A model generated the notes under the pieces. The model had not been told where the DNA came from and made no database searches. It saw only the letters and a program-made list of their open reading frames with translations. Of a stretch of 11,272 bases of DNA, positions 5,217 to 11,272 are shown in pieces. The stretch spans positions 43,998 through 55,269 of the forward strand of contig DXZR01000005.1 in NCBI GenBank assembly GCA_019419555.1, given 5' to 3'. The stretch comes from Collinsella sp. Lineage in GTDB: Bacteria; Actinomycetota; Coriobacteriia; Coriobacteriales; Coriobacteriaceae. Position numbers and translations under genes: made by a program. The number at the start of each line of letters is the position of its first letter. The stretch's first letter is position 1.

Positions 5217-5217
5217 G

Positions 5218-5313
5218 TCCGCGTATCCGCTTCGCGGATCCGCACCGGCTTCGCCCGCCTGCCGGCGGACTCGCCAGCTCGCTAAAAACGCTCCGCGTTT
5301 TCTTGACGCTCGC
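5218..5313. repeat. GC-rich three-hairpin core element, Leu locus
   Basis: This aligns base for base to 237-332 without gaps. Hairpin 1 is ATCCGC-TTC-GCGGAT, hairpin 2 is CCGGC/GCCGG, and hairpin 3 is AAAACGC-TCC-GCGTTTT (5285-5301). The three outer pairs of hairpin 3 are A-T where the Arg copy has C-G, G-C and G-C. This is complementary change on both sides of the stem. Confidence 0.8.
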
Positions 5314-5345
5314 TCCTTCACAGGTTCAAGTCCCCGCGATGGGCA
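5314..5345. repeat. Chimeric tRNA-like tail, Leu locus
   Basis: The tail carries AGGTTCAAGTCC (5322-5333) on the plus strand, an exact inverted copy of the tRNA-Leu T-arm at 5402-5413. It is followed by CCGCGATGGGCAC, which looks like an acceptor end of another tRNA. The T-stem halves ACAGG and CCCCG do not pair, so it is a join rather than a functional tRNA end. Confidence 0.6.
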
Positions 5346-5351
5346 CATAAC

Positions 5352-5376
5352 AAAAAAGCCCCCATTGCTGGGAGCT
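5352..5376 (-). terminator. Rho-independent terminator of tRNA-Leu
   Basis: On the minus strand, AGCTCCCA pairs with TGGGGGCT (8 bp, one G-U) around a GCAA tetraloop and is followed by TTTTTTGTT. It lies about 11 nt past the encoded CCA. Confidence 0.88.
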
Positions 5377-5387
5377 CTTTCAATCAA

Positions 5388-5474
5388 TGGTGCGGGCGAA
5401 AGGACTTGAACCTTCATGGGGTTGCCCCCATACGGACCTGAACCGTACGCGTCTGCCAATTCCGCCACGCCCGC
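5388..5474 (-). tRNA. tRNA-Leu(CAG), CCA encoded
   Basis: This class II tRNA is 87 nt long including the encoded CCA. The acceptor stem GCGGGCG/CGCCCGC is perfect, and the anticodon stem TACGG/CCGTA closes loop TTCAGGT with anticodon CAG, which reads CUG. The long variable arm is TGGGG-GCAA-CCCCA, as expected for leucine, and the T-stem GAAGG/CCTTT closes TTCAAGT. Discriminator A. Promoter and terminator flank it closely. Confidence 0.97.
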
Positions 5475-5485
5475 GTGCAGGAATT

Positions 5486-5514
5486 AGAATAACGGAGCGC
5501 CACCGCGAACGCAA
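5486..5514 (-). promoter_or_regulatory. Promoter of tRNA-Leu
   Basis: On the minus strand, TTGCGT (5509-5514), exactly 17 bp, then TATTCT (5486-5491), with the tRNA starting 11 bp later. It abuts the tatD stop codon, so tatD transcripts may read into the tRNA. Confidence 0.55.
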
Positions 5515-5517
5515 GAA

Positions 5518-6435
5518 CTATTTTTGAAAAAGTTTGCAGGCATTTTCCCAAGCGGCATGCGCGATTGTTTCGGCGTCCTCACCAGTGCGATCGATACGGT
5601 CGTTAACCAGCGCGTTTGCCGTAATGGAGATCATTGCGGGCTCGCATTCAAGACCGCGGATGGGCTCCGGAGCCATATACGGGCAATCCGTCTCGAACAA
5701 AATTCGATCGAGTGGGGTTGCCGCAAATGCCTCGCGCACGTCGTCGTTGCGCTTAAAGGTGGCCGCACCACCATAGGCGATATAGCAGCCCAGCTCCACA
5801 AAGCGCTCCATCGTGGCGCGGTCCTCGCCAAAACAGTGCAGCACACAACCGGTCTGGGGCACGCCCACCCCACGAAGCACGTTGTAGGCGTCCACGTGCG
5901 AGGTACGCTCCTGGTCCATGTCCTCGTGACGCAGATGCAGCTCCACCGGCACGTTACGACGCACGGCAAGCTCGAGCTGGCGCGCCATGCAGTCAATCTG
6001 CACGTTATGGGGTGCCGGCGCGATATCGTCGTCATAGTCCATGTGGTAGTCCAGACCGATTTCGCCAATACCGGCGCACAAAGGGTCATCAAGCGCAGCA
6101 ACAACCTGCGCGTGAATGTCGTCGGTATAGTCCGGCGCGCCATACGGATGCACGCCGGCAAGATACTTGATCTGCGGGATATCCTGCATCGGCAGAATTT
6201 CGCGCACGAGCCAGTCGCTATAGTCCGTCACGCTGCGCTTGTCGGCGATGGGGTCGAAGACCGTCACCAACAGGTCGATGCCTGCCGCCTTGGCACGCAC
6301 GAGTGTCTCGGGCACATCCTTGCCCCAGAACGAAAGCAGATGCGCATGTGTGTCGGCAAGCGGTGCCAAGGGCACGGGACAAGCAACCGTCTTCTTTTTC
6401 TTGGTAAACGTCACGCGTTCGGCATTAAGCGTCAT
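5518..6435 (-). CDS. tatD: TatD-family metal-dependent hydrolase/DNase
   Basis: TatD-family proteins are TIM-barrel, divalent-metal hydrolases; characterised members act as 3'-5' exonucleases or deoxyribonucleases and quality-control factors. The metal ligands are all present: HAH at 30-32, E125 in GEIGLDY, H167 in ELHLRH, H200 in LHCFGED and D250 in FETDCPYMAP. GVHP at 94-97 is also typical. The length is 305 aa from ATG at 6435, slightly long because of a lysine-rich N-terminal extension (TKKKK at 11-15). This start is preferred over an upstream one at 6546, which lies deep inside ksgA. GGGAG precedes it by 7 nt. Its first 11 bases overlap the ksgA stop codon, which argues for translational coupling. 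The exact substrate of this member is unknown. Confidence 0.92.
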   Translation of the reverse strand: MTLNAERVTFTKKKKTVACPVPLAPLADTHAHLLSFWGKDVPETLVRAKAAGIDLLVTVFDPIADKRSVTDYSDWLVREILPMQDIPQIKYLAGVHPYGAPDYTDDIHAQVVAALDDPLCAGIGEIGLDYHMDYDDDIAPAPHNVQIDCMARQLELAVRRNVPVELHLRHEDMDQERTSHVDAYNVLRGVGVPQTGCVLHCFGEDRATMERFVELGCYIAYGGAATFKRNDDVREAFAATPLDRILFETDCPYMAPEPIRGLECEPAMISITANALVNDRIDRTGEDAETIAHAAWENACKLFQK

Positions 6436-7285
6436 GGGAAAGCTCCCGAGCCAGACACACAAAGTCGGCGACGCCGAGCGTCTCGGCGCGCGTGGTGGGT
6501 GCGATACCGCAAGCCTCAAAGGCGGCATCGAGCACGTCCTTGGCAAAGCCGTTGGCGCTCATGGAATTGCGGATGGTCTTGCGACGCTGAGCAAATGCAG
6601 CGTCAATCACGCGGGCCACAAATTCGCGATCGAGTCCTTCGGGCACCACACCGTCAACACGGTCGATACGCACGACGGCCGAGTCCACGTGTGGCGCCGG
6701 CATAAAGCAACGCGGCGGCACCTCAAAGCGACCCGTTACCTGCGCATACAGGCCAAGCTTTGCCGTATAGCCGCCATAGGTCTTGTTGCCCGGCACTGCG
6801 GCAATGCGATCGGCAACCTCCTTTTGCACCATGACGACGGCGCGCTTGAGCGCCGGCATCGTCTGGAAAAATTGCAAAATGATCGTCGCCGCCACGTTAT
6901 AGGGCAAGTTCGCGACAAATACCGTCGGCTCACCGCCCGCAGCCTGCTCAATCTGCTCCGGCGTCACCTTGAGCGCGTCGCCCATGATAAAGCGGAAGTT
7001 GGCATAGTCGGCGGCGTGGGCATCGAGCACCGGCTCAAGCTCGGGATCGGCCTCAATGGACGTAACGCACGCCGCTTCCTGCAGCAACGCAAGTGTCAAC
7101 GTACCGCAACCTGGACCCACCTCGAGTACGCGCTCGTCACCTGCAAGCTCGGTAAGCTCGCAGATACGTTCGATCACATGATTGTCGATTAGAAAGTTCT
7201 GGCCCAGGCGATGCTTGGTCGCAAGGCCAAACTCCTCCAGCAGCTCCCTGGTGGCCGTGGGGTTTGCCAAAGGCGAAGTTGCCAT
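6425..7285 (-). CDS. ksgA: 16S rRNA (adenine1518/1519-N6)-dimethyltransferase
   Basis: KsgA (RsmA) dimethylates two adjacent adenines in helix 45 of 16S rRNA late in 30S assembly, using S-adenosylmethionine. The motifs in order are GQNFL (28-32), the SAM motif EVGPGCGTLT (55-64), the acidic GDAL (102-105), and catalytic NLPYN (126-130). A C-terminal helical domain follows, with FAQRRKTIRNSM. The length of 286 aa is normal. The start at 7285 has a near-perfect AAGGAGG 5 nt upstream. A metG terminator-like hairpin lies 30 bp upstream with no obvious promoter after it, so expression may depend on read-through. The stop overlaps the tatD start by 11 nt. Loss of KsgA gives kasugamycin resistance in other bacteria. 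Confidence 0.97.
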   Translation of the reverse strand: MATSPLANPTATRELLEEFGLATKHRLGQNFLIDNHVIERICELTELAGDERVLEVGPGCGTLTLALLQEAACVTSIEADPELEPVLDAHAADYANFRFIMGDALKVTPEQIEQAAGGEPTVFVANLPYNVAATIILQFFQTMPALKRAVVMVQKEVADRIAAVPGNKTYGGYTAKLGLYAQVTGRFEVPPRCFMPAPHVDSAVVRIDRVDGVVPEGLDREFVARVIDAAFAQRRKTIRNSMSANGFAKDVLDAAFEACGIAPTTRAETLGVADFVCLARELSHDA

Positions 7286-7315
7286 GGTTGCCTCCTTAGC
7301 ATGATGGCGGCGTCT

Positions 7316-7353
7316 TGAAACAAAAGGGCATGGACCGTGGCGGCCATGCCCTT
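7316..7353 (-). terminator. Terminator-like hairpin between metG and ksgA
   Basis: On the minus strand AAGGGCATGG pairs perfectly with CCATGCCCTT (10 bp) around a 10-nt loop that itself can form CCG/CGG, and is followed by TTTTGTTT. The interrupted T-run suggests incomplete termination, which would make sense because ksgA starts only 30 bp later. Confidence 0.65.
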
Positions 7354-7395
7354 ACAGCTAAACAGCAAATTGCCGATATGGCGCTCGCGCGGTCT

Positions 7396-8997
7396 CTACG
7401 CCAGACGCGGGAACAGCGGATCGCCCTTCTCGACGGGCTGACCGCCGGCAAGCAGGCCCCAAGTGCAAATGCCCTTGAGGTCGTCGCTCGCGGCCTCGCC
7501 CTCACAGGACAGGCGGCGCAGGGCCTCGGCAGAGGTCTGAGGCATGAGCGGCATCAGCAGGTGAGCAGCAATGCGGATGGCCTCGAGCAGGTTGTAGATC
7601 ACAAACGCCAGCTCGTCAGCCTTGGCCTCGTCCTTGGCAAGTGCCCAAGGCTCGGAGTCCTCGATGTAGTGGTTGGCGGCGTGAATGAGCTCCATGACCT
7701 CGTCCTTGGCTCCGCCGTAATCGAGCACGTCCATCTTGGCCATGTAGCGCTCGACCAGACCATCGGCGATCTTTGCCAGCGGGTTATCGAACGCGTCGGC
7801 AGACGCCGGTTTAGCCGGGGCGCAGCCGTCAAAGTACTTTGCGCTCATGTTGAGCGAGCGCGAAATGAGGTTGCCCCAGCTGTTGGCCAGATCGGCGTTG
7901 TAGACCTGCTCCATACGATCGAAGCTGATGGCGCCGTCGGTGCCGGGGACCACGTCGGTCATAAAGTAATAGCGGTAGCCCTCGACGCCCAGCATGTCGA
8001 TAACATCCTGCGGAGCGATGGCGTTGCCGCGGCTCTTGGACATCTTCTCGGCCTTACCGGTCTCGGCATTGCGCACGGTCAGGAAGCCGTGGGCAAAGAC
8101 GTGCTCGGGCAGGGCCTCGCCGATGGCCATGAGCATCGCGGGCCAAATGACGCAGTGGAAGCGGATGATGTCCTTACCCACGATGTGGAACTGCGCGGGC
8201 CAGCGATAGGCCAGCTCGGCACGGGCCTCGTTGGTGTCGACACCGTAGCCGACGGCCGTCATATAGTTGAGCAACGCATCGAACCACACGTAGGTCACGT
8301 GACCCTCGTCAAACGGGACCTGAATGCCCCAGTCAAAGCTCGTACGGCTCACGGAAAGGTCGTTAAGGCCGCCCTCGACAAAGCTGCGTACCTCGTTCAT
8401 ACGGAACGCAGGCTCGACAAAGTCGGGGTGCTCGTCATAGAGCTTGAGAAGCTTGTCCTGGAAGGCGGAAAGCTTAAAGAAGTAGGACTCCTCCTGCACG
8501 CGCTCAAGCGGACGGTGGCAGTCGGGGCACAGGTGCTGGCCAACGCTGCCGTACTCCTCGTCGCCCTTCTGGACCTGCGTATCGGTGAAGTAGGTCTCGT
8601 CAGGCACGCAATACCAACCGTCGTAGCTGCCCTTATACAGATAGCCGGACTCCTTCATGCGCTCCCACAGGTACTGCACGGCATGATGCTGGCGCGGCTC
8701 GGTGGTGCGGATGAAGTCGTCGTTGGAGATCTCGAGCTTGCTCCAAAGCTCCTTGAAGTGCGGAGCCTGGCTGTCGGTCCACTCCTGCGGCGTCATGCCA
8801 TGCTTGGCTGCGGCCTCGGCGACCTTCTCGCCGTGCTCGTCCATGCCGGTCAGGAACTTGACGTTATAGCCGGCGGAACGGCGATAGCGAGCCTGAACGT
8901 CGGCGATGATGGTGGAATAAGCCGTGCCCAGGTGCGGATCGGCGTTGACGTAGTAGATGGGCGTCGTGATAAAGAACGAAGGCTTGCTTTGATCCAT
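7396..8997 (-). CDS. metG: Methionine--tRNA ligase (MetRS)
   Basis: This class I synthetase charges initiator and elongator tRNA-Met. The HIGH-type motif is HLGT (22-25) and the KMSKS loop is at 318-322 (EKMSKSRGN). The connective-peptide zinc site shows C130 with D133 in place of the second cysteine, then CPDC at 157-160. So it is a C-x2-D/C-x2-C arrangement, visible but not proven to bind zinc. The C-terminal half is the alpha-helical anticodon-binding domain. At 533 aa it lacks the C-terminal EMAP-like dimerisation domain found in longer MetRS proteins. GGAGG lies 9 nt before ATG at 8997. It follows rsmI by 69 bp, a common pairing, and is followed by a terminator-like hairpin and ksgA. Confidence 0.97.
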   Translation of the reverse strand: MDQSKPSFFITTPIYYVNADPHLGTAYSTIIADVQARYRRSAGYNVKFLTGMDEHGEKVAEAAAKHGMTPQEWTDSQAPHFKELWSKLEISNDDFIRTTEPRQHHAVQYLWERMKESGYLYKGSYDGWYCVPDETYFTDTQVQKGDEEYGSVGQHLCPDCHRPLERVQEESYFFKLSAFQDKLLKLYDEHPDFVEPAFRMNEVRSFVEGGLNDLSVSRTSFDWGIQVPFDEGHVTYVWFDALLNYMTAVGYGVDTNEARAELAYRWPAQFHIVGKDIIRFHCVIWPAMLMAIGEALPEHVFAHGFLTVRNAETGKAEKMSKSRGNAIAPQDVIDMLGVEGYRYYFMTDVVPGTDGAISFDRMEQVYNADLANSWGNLISRSLNMSAKYFDGCAPAKPASADAFDNPLAKIADGLVERYMAKMDVLDYGGAKDEVMELIHAANHYIEDSEPWALAKDEAKADELAFVIYNLLEAIRIAAHLLMPLMPQTSAEALRRLSCEGEAASDDLKGICTWGLLAGGQPVEKGDPLFPRLA

Positions 8998-9036
8998 GGG
9001 GTTTGTCCTCCAGAAAAACGTTGCATACAGAGGATG

Positions 9037-9042
9037 ATTCTA
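9037..9042 (-). promoter_or_regulatory. Possible -10 element upstream of metG
   Basis: On the minus strand, TAGAAT matches the -10 consensus at five of six positions, 40 bp before the metG start. There is no convincing -35, so metG may instead be read from the rsmI transcript. Confidence 0.3.
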
Positions 9043-9066
9043 GCGCAAGGGCTGGATATCCTCCAT

Positions 9067-9945
9067 CTATTGCATATCGAGCACTATGGCATAGACATCG
9101 CGCTTGCGGCGCGAATACTTCTGAGACAGGCGCTTGGCCACCGCAGACGCGGGCTCCCCCTCCTCGAGCGCGGCGCGGATATCCTCGCGCAGGGCCTCGT
9201 CGGGATCCGCTGCCGCGGCGCCAACCGGCACGATACCGGCCTCCTCATCCTCGCTCGGCGGCGCGATGACCAGCGCAATCTCGCCCCTTACCTCGCCGCG
9301 AGCACGCAGCTCCTCGGCAAGCTGGTCAGCGGGCCCGCGCAAGACCTCCTCGTGCAGCTTGGTGAGCTCGCGGCAGACGGCAACCTCACGCTGGGGAAAG
9401 ACCTCCGCCACGGCCTCGAGCGTCGCCACGATGCGATGTGGAGACTCGTAGAAGATGAGTGCGCCGGGCACCACGGCAAGGCGCTGCAAACGGCGCACAC
9501 GGTCGCCGTGCTTGCGGCCCAAAAAGCCCTCGAAGAAAAAATGCTCGCAGGGAATGCCGGACGAAACAAGCGCCGTGACGCAAGCAGAGGGCCCAGGAAT
9601 AACTTCGACGGGCACATCGGCCTCACGCGCCGCCTCGATCAGCGCCTGGCCGGGATCGGACACGCTCGGCATGCCGGCGTCCGAGGCAAAGGCGAGGGTC
9701 TCCCCCGCCAGCAGACGGTCGACCAGGCCGGCAGCGCGGCTAGCGATCACATTCTCGTCGCAACGGACAAGCGGCTTGGAAATGCCCAGGTGCATCAGCA
9801 GCTTTGACGTCACACGCGTGTCTTCGCAGCAGATGACATCGGCAGCGGCAAAGGCCTCGCCAACGCGCGGGGACAGGTCACCCAGGTTGCCGATGGGCGT
9901 GCCGACCACATAGAGTTTGCCCGTATGGGCGCTGTTTTGCGTCAT
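9067..9945 (-). CDS. rsmI: 16S rRNA (cytidine1402-2'-O)-methyltransferase
   Basis: RsmI 2'-O-methylates C1402 in the decoding centre of 16S rRNA. It belongs to the tetrapyrrole-methylase fold. The signatures are all present: GTPIGNLGDLSPR (15-27), CCEDTR (39-44), SDAGMPSVSDPG (88-99), IPGPSA (116-121), FFEGFLGRK (137-145) and YESPHR (166-171). A C-terminal acidic, alanine/proline-rich linker leads to a small helical domain ending SRRKRDVYAIVLDMQ. The length of 292 aa is typical. ATG at 9945 has a modest AGG 7 nt upstream that overlaps the stop codon of the GH5 gene, so translation is probably coupled. metG follows downstream. Confidence 0.97.
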   Translation of the reverse strand: MTQNSAHTGKLYVVGTPIGNLGDLSPRVGEAFAAADVICCEDTRVTSKLLMHLGISKPLVRCDENVIASRAAGLVDRLLAGETLAFASDAGMPSVSDPGQALIEAAREADVPVEVIPGPSACVTALVSSGIPCEHFFFEGFLGRKHGDRVRRLQRLAVVPGALIFYESPHRIVATLEAVAEVFPQREVAVCRELTKLHEEVLRGPADQLAEELRARGEVRGEIALVIAPPSEDEEAGIVPVGAAAADPDEALREDIRAALEEGEPASAVAKRLSQKYSRRKRDVYAIVLDMQ

Positions 9946-9951
9946 ATCAAC

Positions 9952-11013
9952 CTATTCAATCATGCCGCGCTCGAGCGTACCGAGCGCCGCGCGGGCGTCC
10001 CATGCTGCAATGCGCTTCTCGGTCTTCCACGTTTGAAAGAACCAACCGGCAGCCGGCGCAAACGAAGCCAGCTGGTTGGCGATAAACACGCGCTCGTAGG
10101 CATTGCGGCCCTCGGGCGTAACCGACGAGTTGGCAAAGATCGCCGCGCCCGACCATTCGCCCACCAGCACGGGGAACCCAGTCGAAATCGCTTCTTTAAG
10201 CTCGCGCTTGTTACGCGAAATCGCCGTCGTCAGCCCGCGAGGGCTCGTGATGTCGAGCGCATACTCGTCGCGGTAATGGTACAGGTGAAGGTCCATGTAG
10301 ACGTTCTTGTACTTGGCGCCGCGCATAAAATGCTTCCACTCGCTGGGATGCCCCGACGACGAGAAGACGACGATTTTATCCTCGGGCATATACGAACGGA
10401 CGAGCTCGTAGGCATCGCGATAGAAATTGCGCAGGTAGTGAGCAGGAATGCCATCCGTCATGGTGAAGAGGCTCTTGCGAACGCTCATCTGCGGCGTGTC
10501 CAGCAGCTCAATGCCCAGCAGGCTCTCGGCCTCGCCGTAGCGATCGGCCAAGCGCTCGAGCACGTCGAGTGCGACATGACGGCCGTTGGTGGACGAATGC
10601 CACTCGGCGACAGCCTCCGGCGTGGTGGGCGAATCGTTGGAATCGCCCTGGCCACCGGGCACGGTTGCCAGATCGAGCAGCACGCGGATATCGTACTTGG
10701 CAGCCCACTCAATCGCGCGGTCGATGTAATCGACAACCGATATGTAGGAGGCATCGGACTCCTGTGAGCCAAAGGCATACCAGGGCACCGGCAGACGCAC
10801 GGCATTGAGACCGATCTGCGCCATGCGGCGAAAATCGTCCTCGCTCACAAACGTCTCGTAATGACGACGCATGCGCTCGTTGTAAGCGGCGGTACCCATG
10901 GCCTCCTGCAGCTCGGCTGCGTTGGATGCGCCGGTCGCCGCGTACAGCGACGGGGTCACCCAAGGCTCGGGAATAAACCAGCCAGAGAGATTAACGCCGA
11001 GTATCCTCTCCAT
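9952..11013 (-). CDS. GH5 exo-beta-glucanase-like protein with altered active site
   Basis: The 353-residue protein has a glycoside hydrolase family 5 (TIM-barrel) architecture, closest in feel to fungal Exg1-type glucan 1,3-beta-glucosidases. The N-terminus reads LGVNLSGWFIPEPWVTPSL, followed by SEDDFRRMAQIGLNAVRLPV (57-76), DLHLYHY (241-247), the nucleophile motif VGEWSGA (284-290, E286) and GWFFQTWKTE (323-332). Where the family has the catalytic acid/base in LLNEP, this protein has ELLDTPQ (D172, T173, P174). The family's DLHGAPG is DLATVPG (114-120), so its His is Ala. I infer lost or changed catalysis. There is no signal peptide, so it is cytosolic. ATG at 11013 has AGGGGG about 6 nt upstream; a longer frame to 11205 runs through promoter-like sequence. 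The stop is 6 nt from rsmI. Confidence 0.85.
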   Translation of the reverse strand: MERILGVNLSGWFIPEPWVTPSLYAATGASNAAELQEAMGTAAYNERMRRHYETFVSEDDFRRMAQIGLNAVRLPVPWYAFGSQESDASYISVVDYIDRAIEWAAKYDIRVLLDLATVPGGQGDSNDSPTTPEAVAEWHSSTNGRHVALDVLERLADRYGEAESLLGIELLDTPQMSVRKSLFTMTDGIPAHYLRNFYRDAYELVRSYMPEDKIVVFSSSGHPSEWKHFMRGAKYKNVYMDLHLYHYRDEYALDITSPRGLTTAISRNKRELKEAISTGFPVLVGEWSGAAIFANSSVTPEGRNAYERVFIANQLASFAPAAGWFFQTWKTEKRIAAWDARAALGTLERGMIE

Positions 11014-11078
11014 CACTGCCCCCTTCGGATCATGCAGGTCGAACCCGCATCGTATTGCATAGGATAAGTATCGTTTTG

Positions 11079-11084
11079 AGTATA
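11079..11084 (-). promoter_or_regulatory. Possible -10 of the GH5 gene
   Basis: On the minus strand TATACT (five of six consensus positions) sits 65 bp before the ATG at 11013. No good -35 is present at the right spacing, so this is tentative. Confidence 0.35.
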
Positions 11085-11205
11085 CCCGCGTGTGCGGACA
11101 GGCGACCGAACGGTCTGCAAAGTGACGCGAAAGTGGGAGGAATGTCTGGGGCGGGCGGGCTCGGAATGGTGCGACGAGGTGTGTACGCGCGCCAAAGGCA
11201 GGCAC

Positions 11206-11253
11206 CGGAAAGTGTGTCCCGTTCTGAGCCCTTATTCTGGGACGCAGTTTCCG
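11206..11253. repeat. Palindromic hairpin repeat, 14-bp arms
   Basis: CGGAAA then TGTGTCCC (11206-11220) is complementary to GGGACGCA then TTTCCG (11239-11253), with a G-G mismatch separating the two blocks and one wobble pair. The loop is 18 nt. There is no T-run on either side, so it is unlikely to be a simple terminator. It may be a REP-like unit; the GGGAC core is shared in style with the repeat at 2683-2846. Confidence 0.5.
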
Positions 11254-11272
11254 CAGAACCCTACATAAAAGA

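Larger units (their letters stand above)
11014..11272. other. Upstream region of the GH5 gene, no convincing gene
   Basis: This 259-bp stretch holds a possible promoter, then about 120 bp of GC-rich sequence with no motif I recognise, then a palindromic hairpin and the window edge. A plus-strand frame from 11142 stays open to the edge, but its GGAGG is only 1 nt from the ATG and it runs through the hairpin, so I do not call it. Confidence 0.4.

Noticed and set aside
5130..5468. 112-aa minus-strand frame at tRNA-Leu
   Set aside because: MAELADAYGSGP and QVLSPAP are the known false translation of a tRNA-Leu gene; the frame then runs through the terminator and hairpin core.
6436..6546. 37-residue N-terminal extension of TatD
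   Set aside because: It lies wholly inside ksgA; the ATG at 6435 has a ribosome-binding site and fits the family's start.
5524..6705. 393-aa plus-strand frame opposite tatD and ksgA
   Set aside because: Antisense shadow with no ribosome-binding site and no recognisable domain.
7315..9807. 830-aa plus-strand frame opposite metG and rsmI
   Set aside because: Long antisense frames are common in GC-rich genes; both opposite genes are unmistakable and this frame spans their intergenic gap.
11014..11205. 64-residue N-terminal extension of the GH5-like protein
   Set aside because: It is basic, low in domain character and covers promoter-like sequence; the ATG at 11013 has a good ribosome-binding site and directly precedes the GH5 start motif.
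11142..11272. Plus-strand frame open to the window edge
   Set aside because: GGAGG is only 1 nt from the ATG and the frame runs through a palindromic repeat; not enough to call a partial gene.

Overview
The window reads as a chromosomal housekeeping segment of a GC-rich actinobacterium. Protein style, gene order and the repeats fit the Coriobacteriia, and I would guess Collinsella or a close relative; this is inference from sequence character, not a database match. Almost every gene is on the minus strand; a small membrane-protein gene at 2509-2682 is the one clear exception.

Layout from left to right. Positions 1-526 hold two tRNA-Arg(ACG) genes, the first cut by the window edge, separated by a mosaic of tRNA 3'-end relics, terminator copies and a GC-rich three-hairpin core. 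Then come a 125-aa orphan gene (563-940), serS (1114-2397), a divergent 57-aa membrane-protein gene (2509-2682), a compound inverted/direct repeat (2683-2846), proC (2840-3610), rlmH (3684-4154) and an SPFH/stomatin-like membrane protein (4161-5099). Positions 5157-5514 hold a tRNA-Leu(CAG) gene with the same kind of core, tail and relic downstream of it as at tRNA-Arg. After that come tatD (5518-6435), ksgA (6425-7285), metG (7396-8997), rsmI (9067-9945) and a GH5/Exg1-like protein (9952-11013). The last 260 bp hold a possible promoter and a palindromic hairpin.

Functionally this is a translation-centred region: two aminoacyl-tRNA synthetases (serS, metG), three rRNA methyltransferases (rlmH, ksgA, rsmI) and three tRNA genes. 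On the minus strand the likely transcription units are GH5-rsmI-metG, then ksgA-tatD (stop and start overlap), then tRNA-Leu, then SPFH-rlmH(-proC), then serS, then the orphan gene, then tRNA-Arg.

The most unusual content is the tRNA-associated repeat family. At two unrelated tRNA genes, 4.98 kb apart, the tRNA 3' end plus its terminator is duplicated with a period of 189-190 bp. The two copies flank a gapless 96-bp core whose third hairpin shows three complete compensatory base-pair changes between loci. Each core is followed by a tail carrying an inverted copy of the neighbouring tRNA's own T-arm sequence. A second notable point is the GH5-like protein, which keeps the nucleophile motif (GEW) but has D-T-P where the catalytic acid/base motif N-E-P should be.
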